A DNA stretch of 64,000 nt from JAPORK01 sp026710285. Its GTDB lineage: Bacteria; Pseudomonadota; Gammaproteobacteria; Pseudomonadales; Endozoicomonadaceae. Of this stretch, positions 39,728 to 48,867 are shown piece by piece (position 1 is the first letter of the stretch; every line of letters begins with the position of its first letter). The notes beneath the pieces are model-generated. The model saw only the letters and a program-made list of their open reading frames with translations, was not told the origin of the DNA and did not search any database. A program made the translations under genes and the position numbers. The DNA lies in contig OZ241746.1 of NCBI GenBank assembly GCA_965201045.1, positions 1,240,001 through 1,304,000 on the forward strand. The letters are read 5' to 3'.

Positions 39728-41692
39728 CTACAGTTGTTCAGCACAGCCACTGTCTACGTTCACATCTTGTATACTAGTAATACCGTTTAACCTTAAAATC
39801 TCTTTATATTGATCGTCAGTAATTCTTCTTATATCATCCACTTCATCCAGGTTTATCGGCTCCCTATTATAGATATCTTTCCCCTCTATATAAAGCCTTT
39901 TCAGGTTCTCTAGATCATATAAGGTCTGACGAAACACTACTGGTTCATCCGCTATATCTCGCGAAATAGGACACTCGTGAGAGAGGTTTTTTAAACTTGC
40001 ATCTGTCGCCTTTGGTATATCTTGATAACGTTTTCCCTCAAGCTTCTTGCGACGAAGGTGTCTTTGCCAGACATTATGTGCCAGCAGATCATCATTGAAA
40101 CGTTCATCTGTAGCAGCAGCAATTATTCTACCCTTCAACATCTTCACATTTCTCTGCGTCTTAAAATCCAGATATTTTATATTCTCTATTTTTATAGGTA
40201 GGTCTAGATCATCTTTCAGGAGGAACTGACAAGCCAGATGCAGTTCGAGCTCATCAGCAACAGAACGAGGGTATTCTTTCGAATAATCTCTCACTACCTC
40301 TGCGAGTATCCCCAACATCCAGAAACCTTTGTAACACTTTTTGAACCCTTCTCCTTCAGGGTCTCTTCCAGACTCTAGATTCTCTATTGCCTCAGACATA
40401 GCTATTTTTTGCTCTATTTCACTCAGAGCAAAGGTGATCCGGTCTTCACAAGAGGTTATCGCCTCACTTATCATAACAAGCAGCACCCCCATCATTTTTT
40501 CATCAGCTTCCATAGTATCGAGCACACTGACTATCCGTATTGCCAGTAATTGCCGCTCAACCGGCGGCGCATATTCATATTCACCAGTAGTCCACGCTTT
40601 TGTCAGAAAACAACACAAATCACTCACCTGGTCTGGTCTGGCAGAAAGGAGATTCTTATAAGTTGTCGAATCAGCGTCAGAAGAACCGGCCTCTTTTCGC
40701 CACAAATTAATACTATTCAGAAGCTTAAGCCTTCCTGCGGGTCCGCACGAATGAATGATACGCATACCAAGCGCTTTAGCTTCGAATAATGCATCCAATT
40801 TGTGATCAGAAAGACCACAGCCAGTTAGGTCTACAGTACGCTCACCACCATTTTGACATAGACCTAATTGCGTAATGTTATCCGGCAGTGATGTCAGCGC
40901 TGTGCAGCGCTTCAGATGCAGATTGCCACCTACCACCTGCCTGAGATTGTCTGGCAACGATGTCAGCGCTGTGCAGTCTTCCAAGAACAAACACCCTTTT
41001 ACTCGCATATCAGTCGGTATCGATATCAGGCTTACACAAAAGCTCGCGTCCATAGACCCTACACGCATATTCGTCGGTAGCGATATCAGACTTACACAAC
41101 CATTCAGACTCAGGAAACCTTCTACCTGCAGACCAGCCGGCAGCGATGTCAGCGCCAAGCAGTTTTTCAGATCCAGATCCCCACTTATCTTTTTTATACA
41201 AGCCGGGAGCGATGTTAGGTTTCTGCAATCGCTGAGGTTCAGATTTCCCTCAACACAACCCCTTGCATTAAGAACTTTAATGAGCTCCTGTTTAGCTCGT
41301 TCAACATCTTTCTCACAGCCTGGGTTTTTCTTTATTTCCTGGTCAACCCAGTCATCAATCTCTTTCTCAACTACTGTTCGTTGTTGTACGGTTGCGTTAT
41401 AGGTTTTCTTTACTTCCTGGTCAGCCCGGTCATCAATCTCTTTTTCAACTACTGTTCGTTGTTGTACGATTGCGTTATAGATTTTCTTGAATAGATGTGC
41501 GCAGCAGTAAAAAAAGGTCTTGAAGGCCCGGACTATTGCTTTGGGAAAATTGAAAATGCTGTGTTGCTGAAGCTGGGCAGAACGAAAGTTGACATCGCAT
41601 CCAGACGTATTAGCTGAAAGTGTATTGCTTCTAATTGAGCCACCTACTGACTGTGACCTATTAACAGATGGTAAATGAGAATTTACTTGCAT
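39728..41692 (-). CDS. LRR-NEL ubiquitin-ligase-like effector with C-terminal U-box-like domain, copy 1
   Basis: 654 aa; AAGGA 7 bases before the ATG. Residues 1-50 are Ser/Asn-rich; 50-80 are basic/aromatic. A 26-residue segment is duplicated in tandem at ~70-121. Six leucine-rich repeats (LxLxxCxxLTSLPxxL) cover ~150-275. Residues ~318-545 resemble the NEL domain of IpaH/SspH: CEDRI with predicted catalytic Cys415 and Asp417, then DELELHLACQFLL and DLDLPIKIENIKY. Residues ~570-620 resemble a U-box: ECPISRDIADEPVVF, TLYDLENLKRLYI, NREPINLDEV. NEL and U-box both transfer ubiquitin to host proteins, by different mechanisms. No secretion signal is recognised. The C-terminus is 16 residues longer than copies 2 and 3. 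Confidence 0.8.
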   Translation of the reverse strand: MQVNSHLPSVNRSQSVGGSIRSNTLSANTSGCDVNFRSAQLQQHSIFNFPKAIVRAFKTFFYCCAHLFKKIYNAIVQQRTVVEKEIDDRADQEVKKTYNATVQQRTVVEKEIDDWVDQEIKKNPGCEKDVERAKQELIKVLNARGCVEGNLNLSDCRNLTSLPACIKKISGDLDLKNCLALTSLPAGLQVEGFLSLNGCVSLISLPTNMRVGSMDASFCVSLISIPTDMRVKGCLFLEDCTALTSLPDNLRQVVGGNLHLKRCTALTSLPDNITQLGLCQNGGERTVDLTGCGLSDHKLDALFEAKALGMRIIHSCGPAGRLKLLNSINLWRKEAGSSDADSTTYKNLLSARPDQVSDLCCFLTKAWTTGEYEYAPPVERQLLAIRIVSVLDTMEADEKMMGVLLVMISEAITSCEDRITFALSEIEQKIAMSEAIENLESGRDPEGEGFKKCYKGFWMLGILAEVVRDYSKEYPRSVADELELHLACQFLLKDDLDLPIKIENIKYLDFKTQRNVKMLKGRIIAAATDERFNDDLLAHNVWQRHLRRKKLEGKRYQDIPKATDASLKNLSHECPISRDIADEPVVFRQTLYDLENLKRLYIEGKDIYNREPINLDEVDDIRRITDDQYKEILRLNGITSIQDVNVDSGCAEQL

Positions 41693-41975
41693 AGTTTTAT
41701 CCTTTTAGTGTTGTTGCAGAAATAACGGTTTTAACAGGATCAACGTTTCAAACGATTTTTGTGTAGTCTTTGTTTTAAATAATTTTTCACACGAACAAAA
41801 AATCAATTTATATTCAAAAGGTTATACTTTAAATGTGTATACTTTATAGAAAATCACACAAAGTTTTTGGGGTGTAAATATTTAAAAAATCCTGTTAACC
41901 AAATAAAATGTTTTGGCTTAACGAAAATGTTATCAAAAATCACCTGAGCAATCAAGCAAATTTTAATTTTTAACT

Positions 41976-42096
41976 ACATAAGTCTTTTTGGCATAAAACC
42001 GTGGGCTGAGCCTGTCGAAATCTTGAGGATAAAGCAGTCGGACTCCGATAGGCTCAACCCCGGCGTGTTCAATAAAGATTGGTATATTCAGCAGAA
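41976..42096. mobile_element. MITE-type palindrome upstream of LRR copy 1
   Basis: Runs from AGTCTTTTTGGCATAAAACC through arms GTGGGCTGAGCCTGTCGAAA (42001) and a partly matching GATAGGCTCAACCCC to GATTGGTATATTCAGCAGAA. These are the inner parts of the 237-bp MITE, without the CTGTCTCTTAGTCACA termini. Confidence 0.6.
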
Positions 42097-42383
42097 GAGT
42101 TGAGAGAAAAAGGTAAGTCTGGCATTCTAAAAAATATGCAGAGCCGTTCTGATTATCTGAGTGATCCAACACATAAAATTTTGTTTCACTATACTCCAAA
42201 ACATACCTCCCGGCTCAATCAGATTGAAATCTGGTTTTCCATTCAGGTAAAGCGTTACCTGAATGGAAATAGTTTTACTTCAAAAAAAACTTAAAATCCG
42301 GGCTTTATGAATTTGTTGGTTTTTTTAATAAGACTATGACAAAACCGTTTACATGGACTTATGAAAAACCTTTGCAAATATGA
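42097..42383 (+). pseudogene. IS630-family transposase C-terminal remnant 1
   Basis: Frame reads ELREKGKSGILKN, then HKILFHYTPKHTSRLNQIEI and WFSIQVKRYL, the C-terminal DDE region of IS630 transposases (where the motif is normally HTSWLNQIE). It ends at TAA near 42294 after a poly-A run; one extra A would restore LKSGLYEFVGFFNKTMTKPF and TWTYEKPLQI to the stop at 42383. So there is a 3' fragment with a one-base deletion. A duplicate is at 44661. Confidence 0.8.
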
Positions 42384-42403
42384 GGGGTCCGGTATAAGCG
42401 CAT

Positions 42404-44254
42404 TCATACCCCGTTTAACCTTAAAATCTTTTTATATTGATCCTTAGTGATTCGTCTTATATCATCCACTTCATCCAGGTTTATGGGCTCCCTGTTATAG
42501 ATATCTTTCCCCTCTATATAAAGCCTTTTCAGGTTCTCTATATCATATAAGGTCTGACGAAACACTACTGGTTCTTTCGCTATATCTTGCGAAATAGGAC
42601 ACTCGTGAGAGAGGTTTTTTAAACTTGCATCTGTCGCCTTCGGTATATCTTGATAACGCTTTCCCTCAAGCTTCTTGCGACGAAGGTGTCTTTGCCAGAC
42701 ATCATGTTTCAGCAGACCAGCATTGAAACGTTCATCTGTAGCAGCAGCAATTATTCTACCCTTCAACATCTCCAGTTTTTCATTAGTCATCATACGAGCA
42801 TCACCCATATATTTCATATTCTCTATTTTTATAGGTAGGTTTAGAGCATCTTTCATGCGGAGCAGACAAACCAGATGCAGTTCGACCTCATCAACAGAAT
42901 GAGACCAGCCGCATTCTTTCGAATAAGTTCTCACTTCCTGTGCGAGTATCCCCAACATCCAGAAACCTTTGTAACACTTTTTGAACCCTTCTCCTTCAGG
43001 GTCTCTTCCAGACTCTAGATCCTCTATTGCCTTAGACATAGCTATTTGTTGCTCTATTTCACCCAGAGTAAAGGTGATCCGGTCTTCACAAGAGGTTATC
43101 CCCTCATTTATCAGACCAGACGCCGACTCCCTTATTTTTTCATCAGCTTCCATAGCATCGAGCATACTGACTATTCGCATTGCCAGTAATTGCCGGCCAG
43201 CCGGCCTCTCATATCGATATTCACCAGTCTCCCACGCTTTTGTCAGAAAACAACACAAATCACGCCCCTGGTCTGATCTGGCAGAAAGGAGATTCTTATA
43301 AGTTGACGAATCAGCGTCAGAAAGACCGGCCTCTCTTCGCCACAAATTAATACTATTCAGAAGCTTAAGCCTTTCTGCGGATCCGCCCGAATGAATGATA
43401 CGCATACCAGGCGCTTCAGCTTCGAGTAATGCATCCAACTTGTCATCAGAAAGACCACAGCCAGTTAGGTCTACAGTGCGCTCACCACCATTTCGACACG
43501 GACCCAATTGCGTAATGTTATCCGGCAGTGATGTCAGCGCTGTGCAGTGCTTCAGATGCAGATTGCCACCTACCACCTGCTTGAGATTGTCTGGCAACGA
43601 TGTCAGCACTGTGCAGTCTTCCAAGAACAAACACCTTTTTACTCGCATATCAGCCGGTATCGATATCAGGCTTGTACAAAAGCTCGCGTCCATAGACCCT
43701 GCGCACATATTCTTCGGTAGCGATATCAGACTTACACAACCATTCAGACTCAGAAAACCTTCTACCTGCAGACCAGCCGGCAGCGATGTCAGCGCCGAGC
43801 AGTTTTTCAGATCCAGATCCCCACTTATCTTTTTTATACAAGCCGGGAGCGATGTTAGGTTTCTGCAACCACTGAGGTTCAGATTTCCCTCAACACAACC
43901 CCTTGCATTAAGAACTTTAATGAGCTCCTGTTTAGCTCGTTCAACATCTTTCTTACAGCCTGGGTTTTTCTTTATTTCCTGGTCAGCCCAGTCATTAATC
44001 TCTTTTTCAACTACTATTCGTTGTTGTACGATTGCGTTATAGATTTTCTTGAATGGATATGCGCAGCAGTAAAGTAAGGTCTTGAAGGCCCGGACTATTG
44101 CTTTGGCAAAATTGAAAATTCTGTGTTGCTGAAGCCGGGCAGAACGAAAGTTGACATCGCATCCAGACGCATTAGCTGAAAGTGTATTGCTTCTAATTGA
44201 ACCACCTACTGATTGTGACCTATTAACAGATGGTAAATGAGAATTTACTTGCAT
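42404..44254 (-). CDS. LRR-NEL ubiquitin-ligase-like effector with U-box-like domain, copy 2
   Basis: 616 aa. Same order as copy 1: N-terminal Ser/Asn-rich part, a single (not duplicated) KKIYNAIVQQR segment, six LRRs, NEL-like domain with TSCEDRITF (catalytic Cys predicted), and U-box-like ECPISQDIAKEPVVF and NREPINLDEV. The end is LRLNGV then stop, against LRLNGITSIQ in copy 1; the stop lies 20 bases from the IS630 remnant, so the 3' end was probably rewritten by the junction. RBS AAGGA as in copy 1. Intact, likely expressed. Confidence 0.8.
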   Translation of the reverse strand: MQVNSHLPSVNRSQSVGGSIRSNTLSANASGCDVNFRSARLQQHRIFNFAKAIVRAFKTLLYCCAYPFKKIYNAIVQQRIVVEKEINDWADQEIKKNPGCKKDVERAKQELIKVLNARGCVEGNLNLSGCRNLTSLPACIKKISGDLDLKNCSALTSLPAGLQVEGFLSLNGCVSLISLPKNMCAGSMDASFCTSLISIPADMRVKRCLFLEDCTVLTSLPDNLKQVVGGNLHLKHCTALTSLPDNITQLGPCRNGGERTVDLTGCGLSDDKLDALLEAEAPGMRIIHSGGSAERLKLLNSINLWRREAGLSDADSSTYKNLLSARSDQGRDLCCFLTKAWETGEYRYERPAGRQLLAMRIVSMLDAMEADEKIRESASGLINEGITSCEDRITFTLGEIEQQIAMSKAIEDLESGRDPEGEGFKKCYKGFWMLGILAQEVRTYSKECGWSHSVDEVELHLVCLLRMKDALNLPIKIENMKYMGDARMMTNEKLEMLKGRIIAAATDERFNAGLLKHDVWQRHLRRKKLEGKRYQDIPKATDASLKNLSHECPISQDIAKEPVVFRQTLYDIENLKRLYIEGKDIYNREPINLDEVDDIRRITKDQYKKILRLNGV

Positions 44255-44540
44255 AGTTTTATCCTTTTAGTGTTGTTGCAGAAATAACGGTGTTGACAGG
44301 ATCAACGCTTCAAACGATTTTTGTGTAGTCTTTGTTTTAAATAATCTTTCACACGAACAAAAAATCAATTTATATTCAAAAGGTTACGCTTTAAATGTGT
44401 ATGCTTTATAGAAAATCATACAAAGTTTTTAGGGTGTGAATATTTAAAGAATCCTGTCAACCAAATAAAATGTTTTGGCTTAATGAAAAAATGTTATCAA
44501 AAATCACCTGAACAATCAAGCAAGTTGTAATTTTTAACTA

Positions 44541-44660
44541 TACCAGTCTTTTTGGCATAAAACCGTGGGCTGAGCCTGTCGAAATCTTGAGGATAAAGCA
44601 GTCGGACTCCGATAGGCTCAACCCCGGCGTGTTCAATAAAGATTGGTATATTCAGCAGAA
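44541..44660. mobile_element. MITE-type palindrome upstream of LRR copy 2
   Basis: Near-identical to 41976-42096 and carried by the tandem duplication. Confidence 0.6.
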
Positions 44661-44947
44661 GAGTTGAGAGAAAAAGGTAAGTCTGGCATTCTAAAAAATA
44701 TGCAGAGCCGTTCTGATTATCTGAGTGATCCAACACATAAAATTTTGTTTCACTATACTCCAAAACATACCTCCTGGCTCAATCAGATTGAAATCTGGTT
44801 TTCCATTCAGGTAAAGCGTTACCTGAAAAGAAATAGTTTTACTTCAAAAAAAACTTAAAATCCGGGCTTTATGAATTTGTTGGTTTTTTTAATAAGACTA
44901 TGACAAAACCGTTTACATGGACTTATGAAAAACCTTTGCAAATATGA
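44661..44947 (+). pseudogene. IS630-family transposase C-terminal remnant 2
   Basis: Same fragment as 42097-42383 and the same poly-A frameshift, so it was duplicated after decay. It keeps the canonical HTSWLNQIEIWFSIQVKRYL, where copy 1 has HTSR. Confidence 0.8.
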
Positions 44948-44967
44948 GGGGTCCGGTATAAGCGCAT

Positions 44968-46809
44968 TCATACCCCGTTTAACCTTAAAATCTTTTTATA
45001 TTGATCCTTAGTGATTCGTCTTATATCATCCACTTCATCCAGTTTTATGGGCTTCCCATAGATATCTTTCCCCCTTTCTATATAAAGCCTTTTCAGGTTC
45101 TCTCTATCATATAAGGTCTGACGAAACACTACTGGTTCTTTCGCTATATCTTGCGAAATAGGACACTCGTGAGAGAGGTTTTTTAAACTTGCATCTGTCG
45201 CCTTCGGTATATCTTGATAACGCTTTCCCTCAAGCTTCTTGCGACGAAGGTGTCTTTGCCAGACATCATGTTTCAGCAGATCAGCATTGAAACGTTCATC
45301 TGTAGCAATAGCAATTATTCTATCTTTCAACTGATCCAGTGTTTCATTAGTTGTCCAAGCATGCTCTTTAAATTTCATATCCCCTGTTTTTATAGATAGG
45401 TTTAGAGCATCTTTCATATAGAGCAGACAAGCCAGATGCAGTTCGATCTCATCAATAAAACGAGAACGATCGGATTCTTTCAAATAAGCGCTCACTACCT
45501 GTGTGAGTACCCCCAACATCCAGAAACTTTTGTAACACTTTTTGAACCCTTCTCCTTCAGGGTCTCCTCCAGACTCTAGATCCTCTATTGACTTAGACAT
45601 AGCTATTTGTTGCTCTATTTCACCCAGAGTAAAGGTGACCCGGTCTTCACAAGTGGTTATCCCCTCATTTATCAGACCAAACGCCAACTCCCTTATTTTT
45701 TCATCAGCTTCCATAGTATCGAGCACACTGACTATCCGTATTACCAGGAATTGCCGGGCAGCCGGATTCTCATATTCAGCAGTCTGCTGCAATTTTGTCA
45801 GAAAACGATACAAATCACTCTTCTGGTCTGGTCTGGCAGAAAAGAGATTCTTATAAGTTGACGAATCAGCGTTAGAAAAACCGGCCTCTCTTCGCCACAA
45901 ATTAATACTATTCAGAAGCTTAAGCCTTTCTGCGGATCCGCCCGAATGAATGATACGCATACCAGGCGCTTCAGCTTCGAGTAATGCATCCAATTTGTCA
46001 TCAGAAAGACCACAGTCAGTTAGGGTTACATTGCGCTAACCACCATGTCGATGCCGACCTAATTGCGTAATGTTATCCGGCAGTGATGTCAGTGCTGTGC
46101 AGTCCGTCAGAAACAGATGACCGCCTACCACCTGCTGGAGATTGTTTGGCAACGATGTCAGCGCTGTGCAGTCTTCCAAGAACAAACACCTTTTTACTCG
46201 CATATCAGCCGGTAGCGATATCAGGCTTGTACAAAAGCACGCGTCCATATACCCTGCACGCATATCCGCCGGTAGCGATATCAGACTTACACAACCATTC
46301 AGCTTCAGAAAACCTTCTACCCGCAGACCAGTCGGCAGCGATGTCAGCGCCGAGCAATTATTCAGATCCAGATCCCCACTTATCTTTTTTATACAAGCCG
46401 GGAGCGATGTTAGGTTTCTGCAACCGCTGAGGTTCAGATTTCCCCTAACACAACCCCTTGTATTAAGAACTTTAATGAGCTCCTGTTTAGCTCGTTCAAC
46501 ATCTTCCTTGCAGCCGGGGTTTTTCTTTATTTCCTGGTCAGCCCAGTCATTAATCTCTTTTTCAACTACTATTCGTTGTTGTACGATTGCGTTATAGATT
46601 TTCTTGAATGGATATGCGCAGCAGTAAAGTAAGGTCTTGAAGGCCCGGACTATTGCTTTGGTCAAATTGAAAATGCTGTGTTGCTGAAGCCGGGCAGAAC
46701 GAAAGTTGACATCGCATCCAGACGCATTAGCTGAAAGTGTATTGCTTCTAATTGAACCACCTACTGATTGTGACCTATTAACAGATGGTAAATGAGAATT
46801 TACTTGCAT
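44968..46809 (-). pseudogene. LRR-NEL effector with U-box-like domain, copy 3, split by one nonsense codon
   Basis: The frame starts at 46809 like the other copies (MQVNSHLPSVNRSQSVGGSI) and runs through six LRRs to TAG at 46036-46038. Copy 2 has GAG at that place, so one base change made the stop. The same frame stays open beyond it to 44968: the ATG at 45993 heads 341 residues with TTCEDRVTF (NEL) and ECPISQDIAKEPVVF (U-box-like). The products would be an LRR-only 257-aa protein and perhaps a separate catalytic half. Divergence from copy 2 is higher in the NEL part than in the N-terminal part. Confidence 0.8.
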
Positions 46810-47096
46810 AGTTTTATCCTTTTAGTGTTGTTGCAGAAATAACGGTGTTGACAGGATCAACGCTTCAAACGATTTTTGTGTAGTCTTTGTTTTAAATAAT
46901 CTTTCACACGAACAAAAAATCAATTTATATTCAAAAGGTTACGCTTTAAATGTGTATACTTTATAGAAAATCACACAGAGTTTTTAGGGTGTGAATATTT
47001 AAAGAATCCTGTCAACCAAATAAAATATTTTGACTTAACAAGAAAACGCTATCAAAAATCACTTGAACAATCGAGCAAGTTGTAATTTTTAACTAC

Positions 47097-47265
47097 ACCA
47101 GTCTTTTTGGCATAAAACCGTGGGCTGAGCCTGTCGAAACCGTGAGGATAAAGCAGTCGGACTCCGATAGGCTCAACCCCGGCGTGTTCAATAAAGATTG
47201 GTATATTCAGCAGAAAATAAACCCGTGAATAAAGATCAAGCTCAAAAAGTGTGACTAAGAGACAG
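47097..47265. mobile_element. MITE remnant with one intact terminus
   Basis: Same inner palindrome as above (GTGGGCTGAGCCTGTCGAAA) plus the right terminus TGTGACTAAGAGACAG at 47250-47265. The left terminus is missing, replaced by the conserved LRR upstream flank. Confidence 0.65.
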
Positions 47266-47358
47266 CGGAGGGGTCCACCGTAAATTCAGCAAAGGTTTTT
47301 TATTTGGAGACAGAACTGCGGGAGTAAAAGAAGCTAAAAACTGTGAATAAGACACCCC

Positions 47359-47973
47359 CTAAAAGGAAGGGTTTCTCGCATCAGCTCGATGAAGCTGCTG
47401 AACTGCATTGTTCCATTTTTCTAAAATAATCTCCGGCAGTACACGTAAAGCCTCAATGATAGTGTTGTCAATCAGTGCGAGCTCTGCCTTTGACGGAGAT
47501 TTTAGAACATAGCCGGTAACATCCTGTCTGTCACCAGGGTGACCAATACCAATTCTTAACCGCATAAAGTTTTTGTTGTTTCCCAGCTTTTGAATAATAT
47601 CTCTCAAGCCATTATGTCCGCCGTGTCCACCACCTCGTTTCAGACGCGCAACACCCGCAGGAAAGTCAAGCTCGTCATGGGCAACAAAAATGGATTCAGG
47701 CGCAACACGATAAAAGTTTGCCATCGCCACAACAGCCCGACCACTACAGTTCATAAATGTGGTTGGAACAAGCAGATGTATTGTTTGATTGTTAACCACA
47801 ATGCGCCCAGTCATCCCAAAAAACTTTTTTTCTGGTGATAGTTGGGTGTTATAAGCGCTGGACAGGTGTTCCAAAAACCACGCACCTGCATTATGTCTTG
47901 TGCGGGAATAGTTTTCACCTGGATTGCCCAAGCCGACAATCATCTTAACCGGATGGTGTGGTGTTGCAGACAT
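47359..47973 (-). CDS. pth: Peptidyl-tRNA hydrolase
   Basis: 204 aa. It releases peptides from peptidyl-tRNA that drops off the ribosome. Visible marks: IVGLGNPGENYSRTRHNAG (with the catalytic His in RHN), TFMNCSGRAV, HDELDFPAG and GGGHGGHNGLRDI. GGAGAG lies 8 bases before the ATG at 47973; a second ATG at residue 11 is less likely. It follows rplY, the common rplY-pth order. Confidence 0.97.
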   Translation of the reverse strand: MSATPHHPVKMIVGLGNPGENYSRTRHNAGAWFLEHLSSAYNTQLSPEKKFFGMTGRIVVNNQTIHLLVPTTFMNCSGRAVVAMANFYRVAPESIFVAHDELDFPAGVARLKRGGGHGGHNGLRDIIQKLGNNKNFMRLRIGIGHPGDRQDVTGYVLKSPSKAELALIDNTIIEALRVLPEIILEKWNNAVQQLHRADARNPSF

Positions 47974-48097
47974 AAAGCAGACTCTCCGCAGTGCCTGGTG
48001 TGAGGAGCTGATTCAAGAGCGTCCTCAAACCTGTCTTTTTTTATTATGGTCTGACCTGGACAACATGGGTTGTGCCAGGAACACCATGAGCTTTATG

Positions 48098-48748
48098 TTA
48101 CTTTTCTTCTTTATCTTTTGTCTGATCGTCTGCGGTGGGTGCTACTTCTTCAACTTCGCTTTCCGCTACCCTTTTGGGCATGTTTACAGAGACAACACCG
48201 GTATCATGAGATCCGCTCTGGAGCAGTTGTACCAACTGTACACCTTCCGGTAACTTAAGCTCAGTCAGATGGATGGTTTGTCCCACCTGAAGATCGGCAA
48301 TATCTACTTCGATAAACTCTGGTAACTTAGCAGGCAGACAGCGTACTTTAACTTCAGTCATGAGATGGCTGACTTTGCCTCCCGCCTTGACACCGGCACA
48401 CACATCTTCATTAATGAAATGTAACGGGATGGTTGTGGTGATTTCGTGCGAGGCACTAACACGGAGAAAGTCCAGGTGCATTGCACTTTCTTTAGCCGGG
48501 TGGCGCTGTAAGTCTTTTAAAATTACGCCCTGCTCTTTATCTTCCAGCTTTAAAGAAATAACCTGAGAATAAAAAGCTTCTTCCTCAAGTAGTCGGCGAA
48601 TAGTCTTGCCTTCAACAACCACTGAGACGGGTTTTTCATCACCACCATAAACAATAGCTGGCACCATGTCTGCACGACGTAAGCGGCGGCTCGCACCTTT
48701 TCCTGTATCGCTGCGCAGGCTTGCATTTAATATAATAGCTTCACTCAT
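48098..48748 (-). CDS. rplY: 50S ribosomal protein L25 (CTC form)
   Basis: 216 aa, the long CTC/TL5-type form rather than the ~95-aa E. coli form. The N-terminal ~95 residues bind 5S rRNA (LNASLRSDTGKGASRRLRRA, VPAIVYGG, HLDFLRV); the C-terminal beta domain is ~100-185, and the tail is acidic (EVEEVAPTADDQTKDKEEK). AAGG lies 8 bases before the ATG. It sits 124 bases upstream of pth. Confidence 0.95.
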   Translation of the reverse strand: MSEAIILNASLRSDTGKGASRRLRRADMVPAIVYGGDEKPVSVVVEGKTIRRLLEEEAFYSQVISLKLEDKEQGVILKDLQRHPAKESAMHLDFLRVSASHEITTTIPLHFINEDVCAGVKAGGKVSHLMTEVKVRCLPAKLPEFIEVDIADLQVGQTIHLTELKLPEGVQLVQLLQSGSHDTGVVSVNMPKRVAESEVEEVAPTADDQTKDKEEK

Positions 48749-48867
48749 TACTTAAACCTTGATTTAACTCCAAAAAACAGTAAAGCGGTATCTTTTGTCG
48801 GCGCTATACATTATAACAGCAGACGAAACACCGCAACTACAAACTTTATTTCGCGACCAAAATAAAG

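Larger units (their letters stand above)
42384..46985. repeat. ~2.56-kb tandem repeat of LRR gene plus IS630 fragment
   Basis: Gene starts are 2555 bases apart (46809, 44254) and 3' ends 2564 apart (44968, 42404). Upstream flanks of ~250 bases, including AAAAGGATAAAACTATG reading into the gene, are shared by all three copies. Copy 1 is the related but more distant first member. Confidence 0.85.

Noticed and set aside
46036..46038. TAG read-through or amber recoding (pyrrolysine-type)
   Set aside because: The same position is GAG in both other copies and nothing else suggests recoding; a point mutation is simpler.
40341..46597. Plus-strand frames opposite the LRR genes (for example 42981, 43395, 46142)
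   Set aside because: Antisense shadows of the repeated LRR genes; Ser/Arg-rich composition is a by-product of the sense codons.
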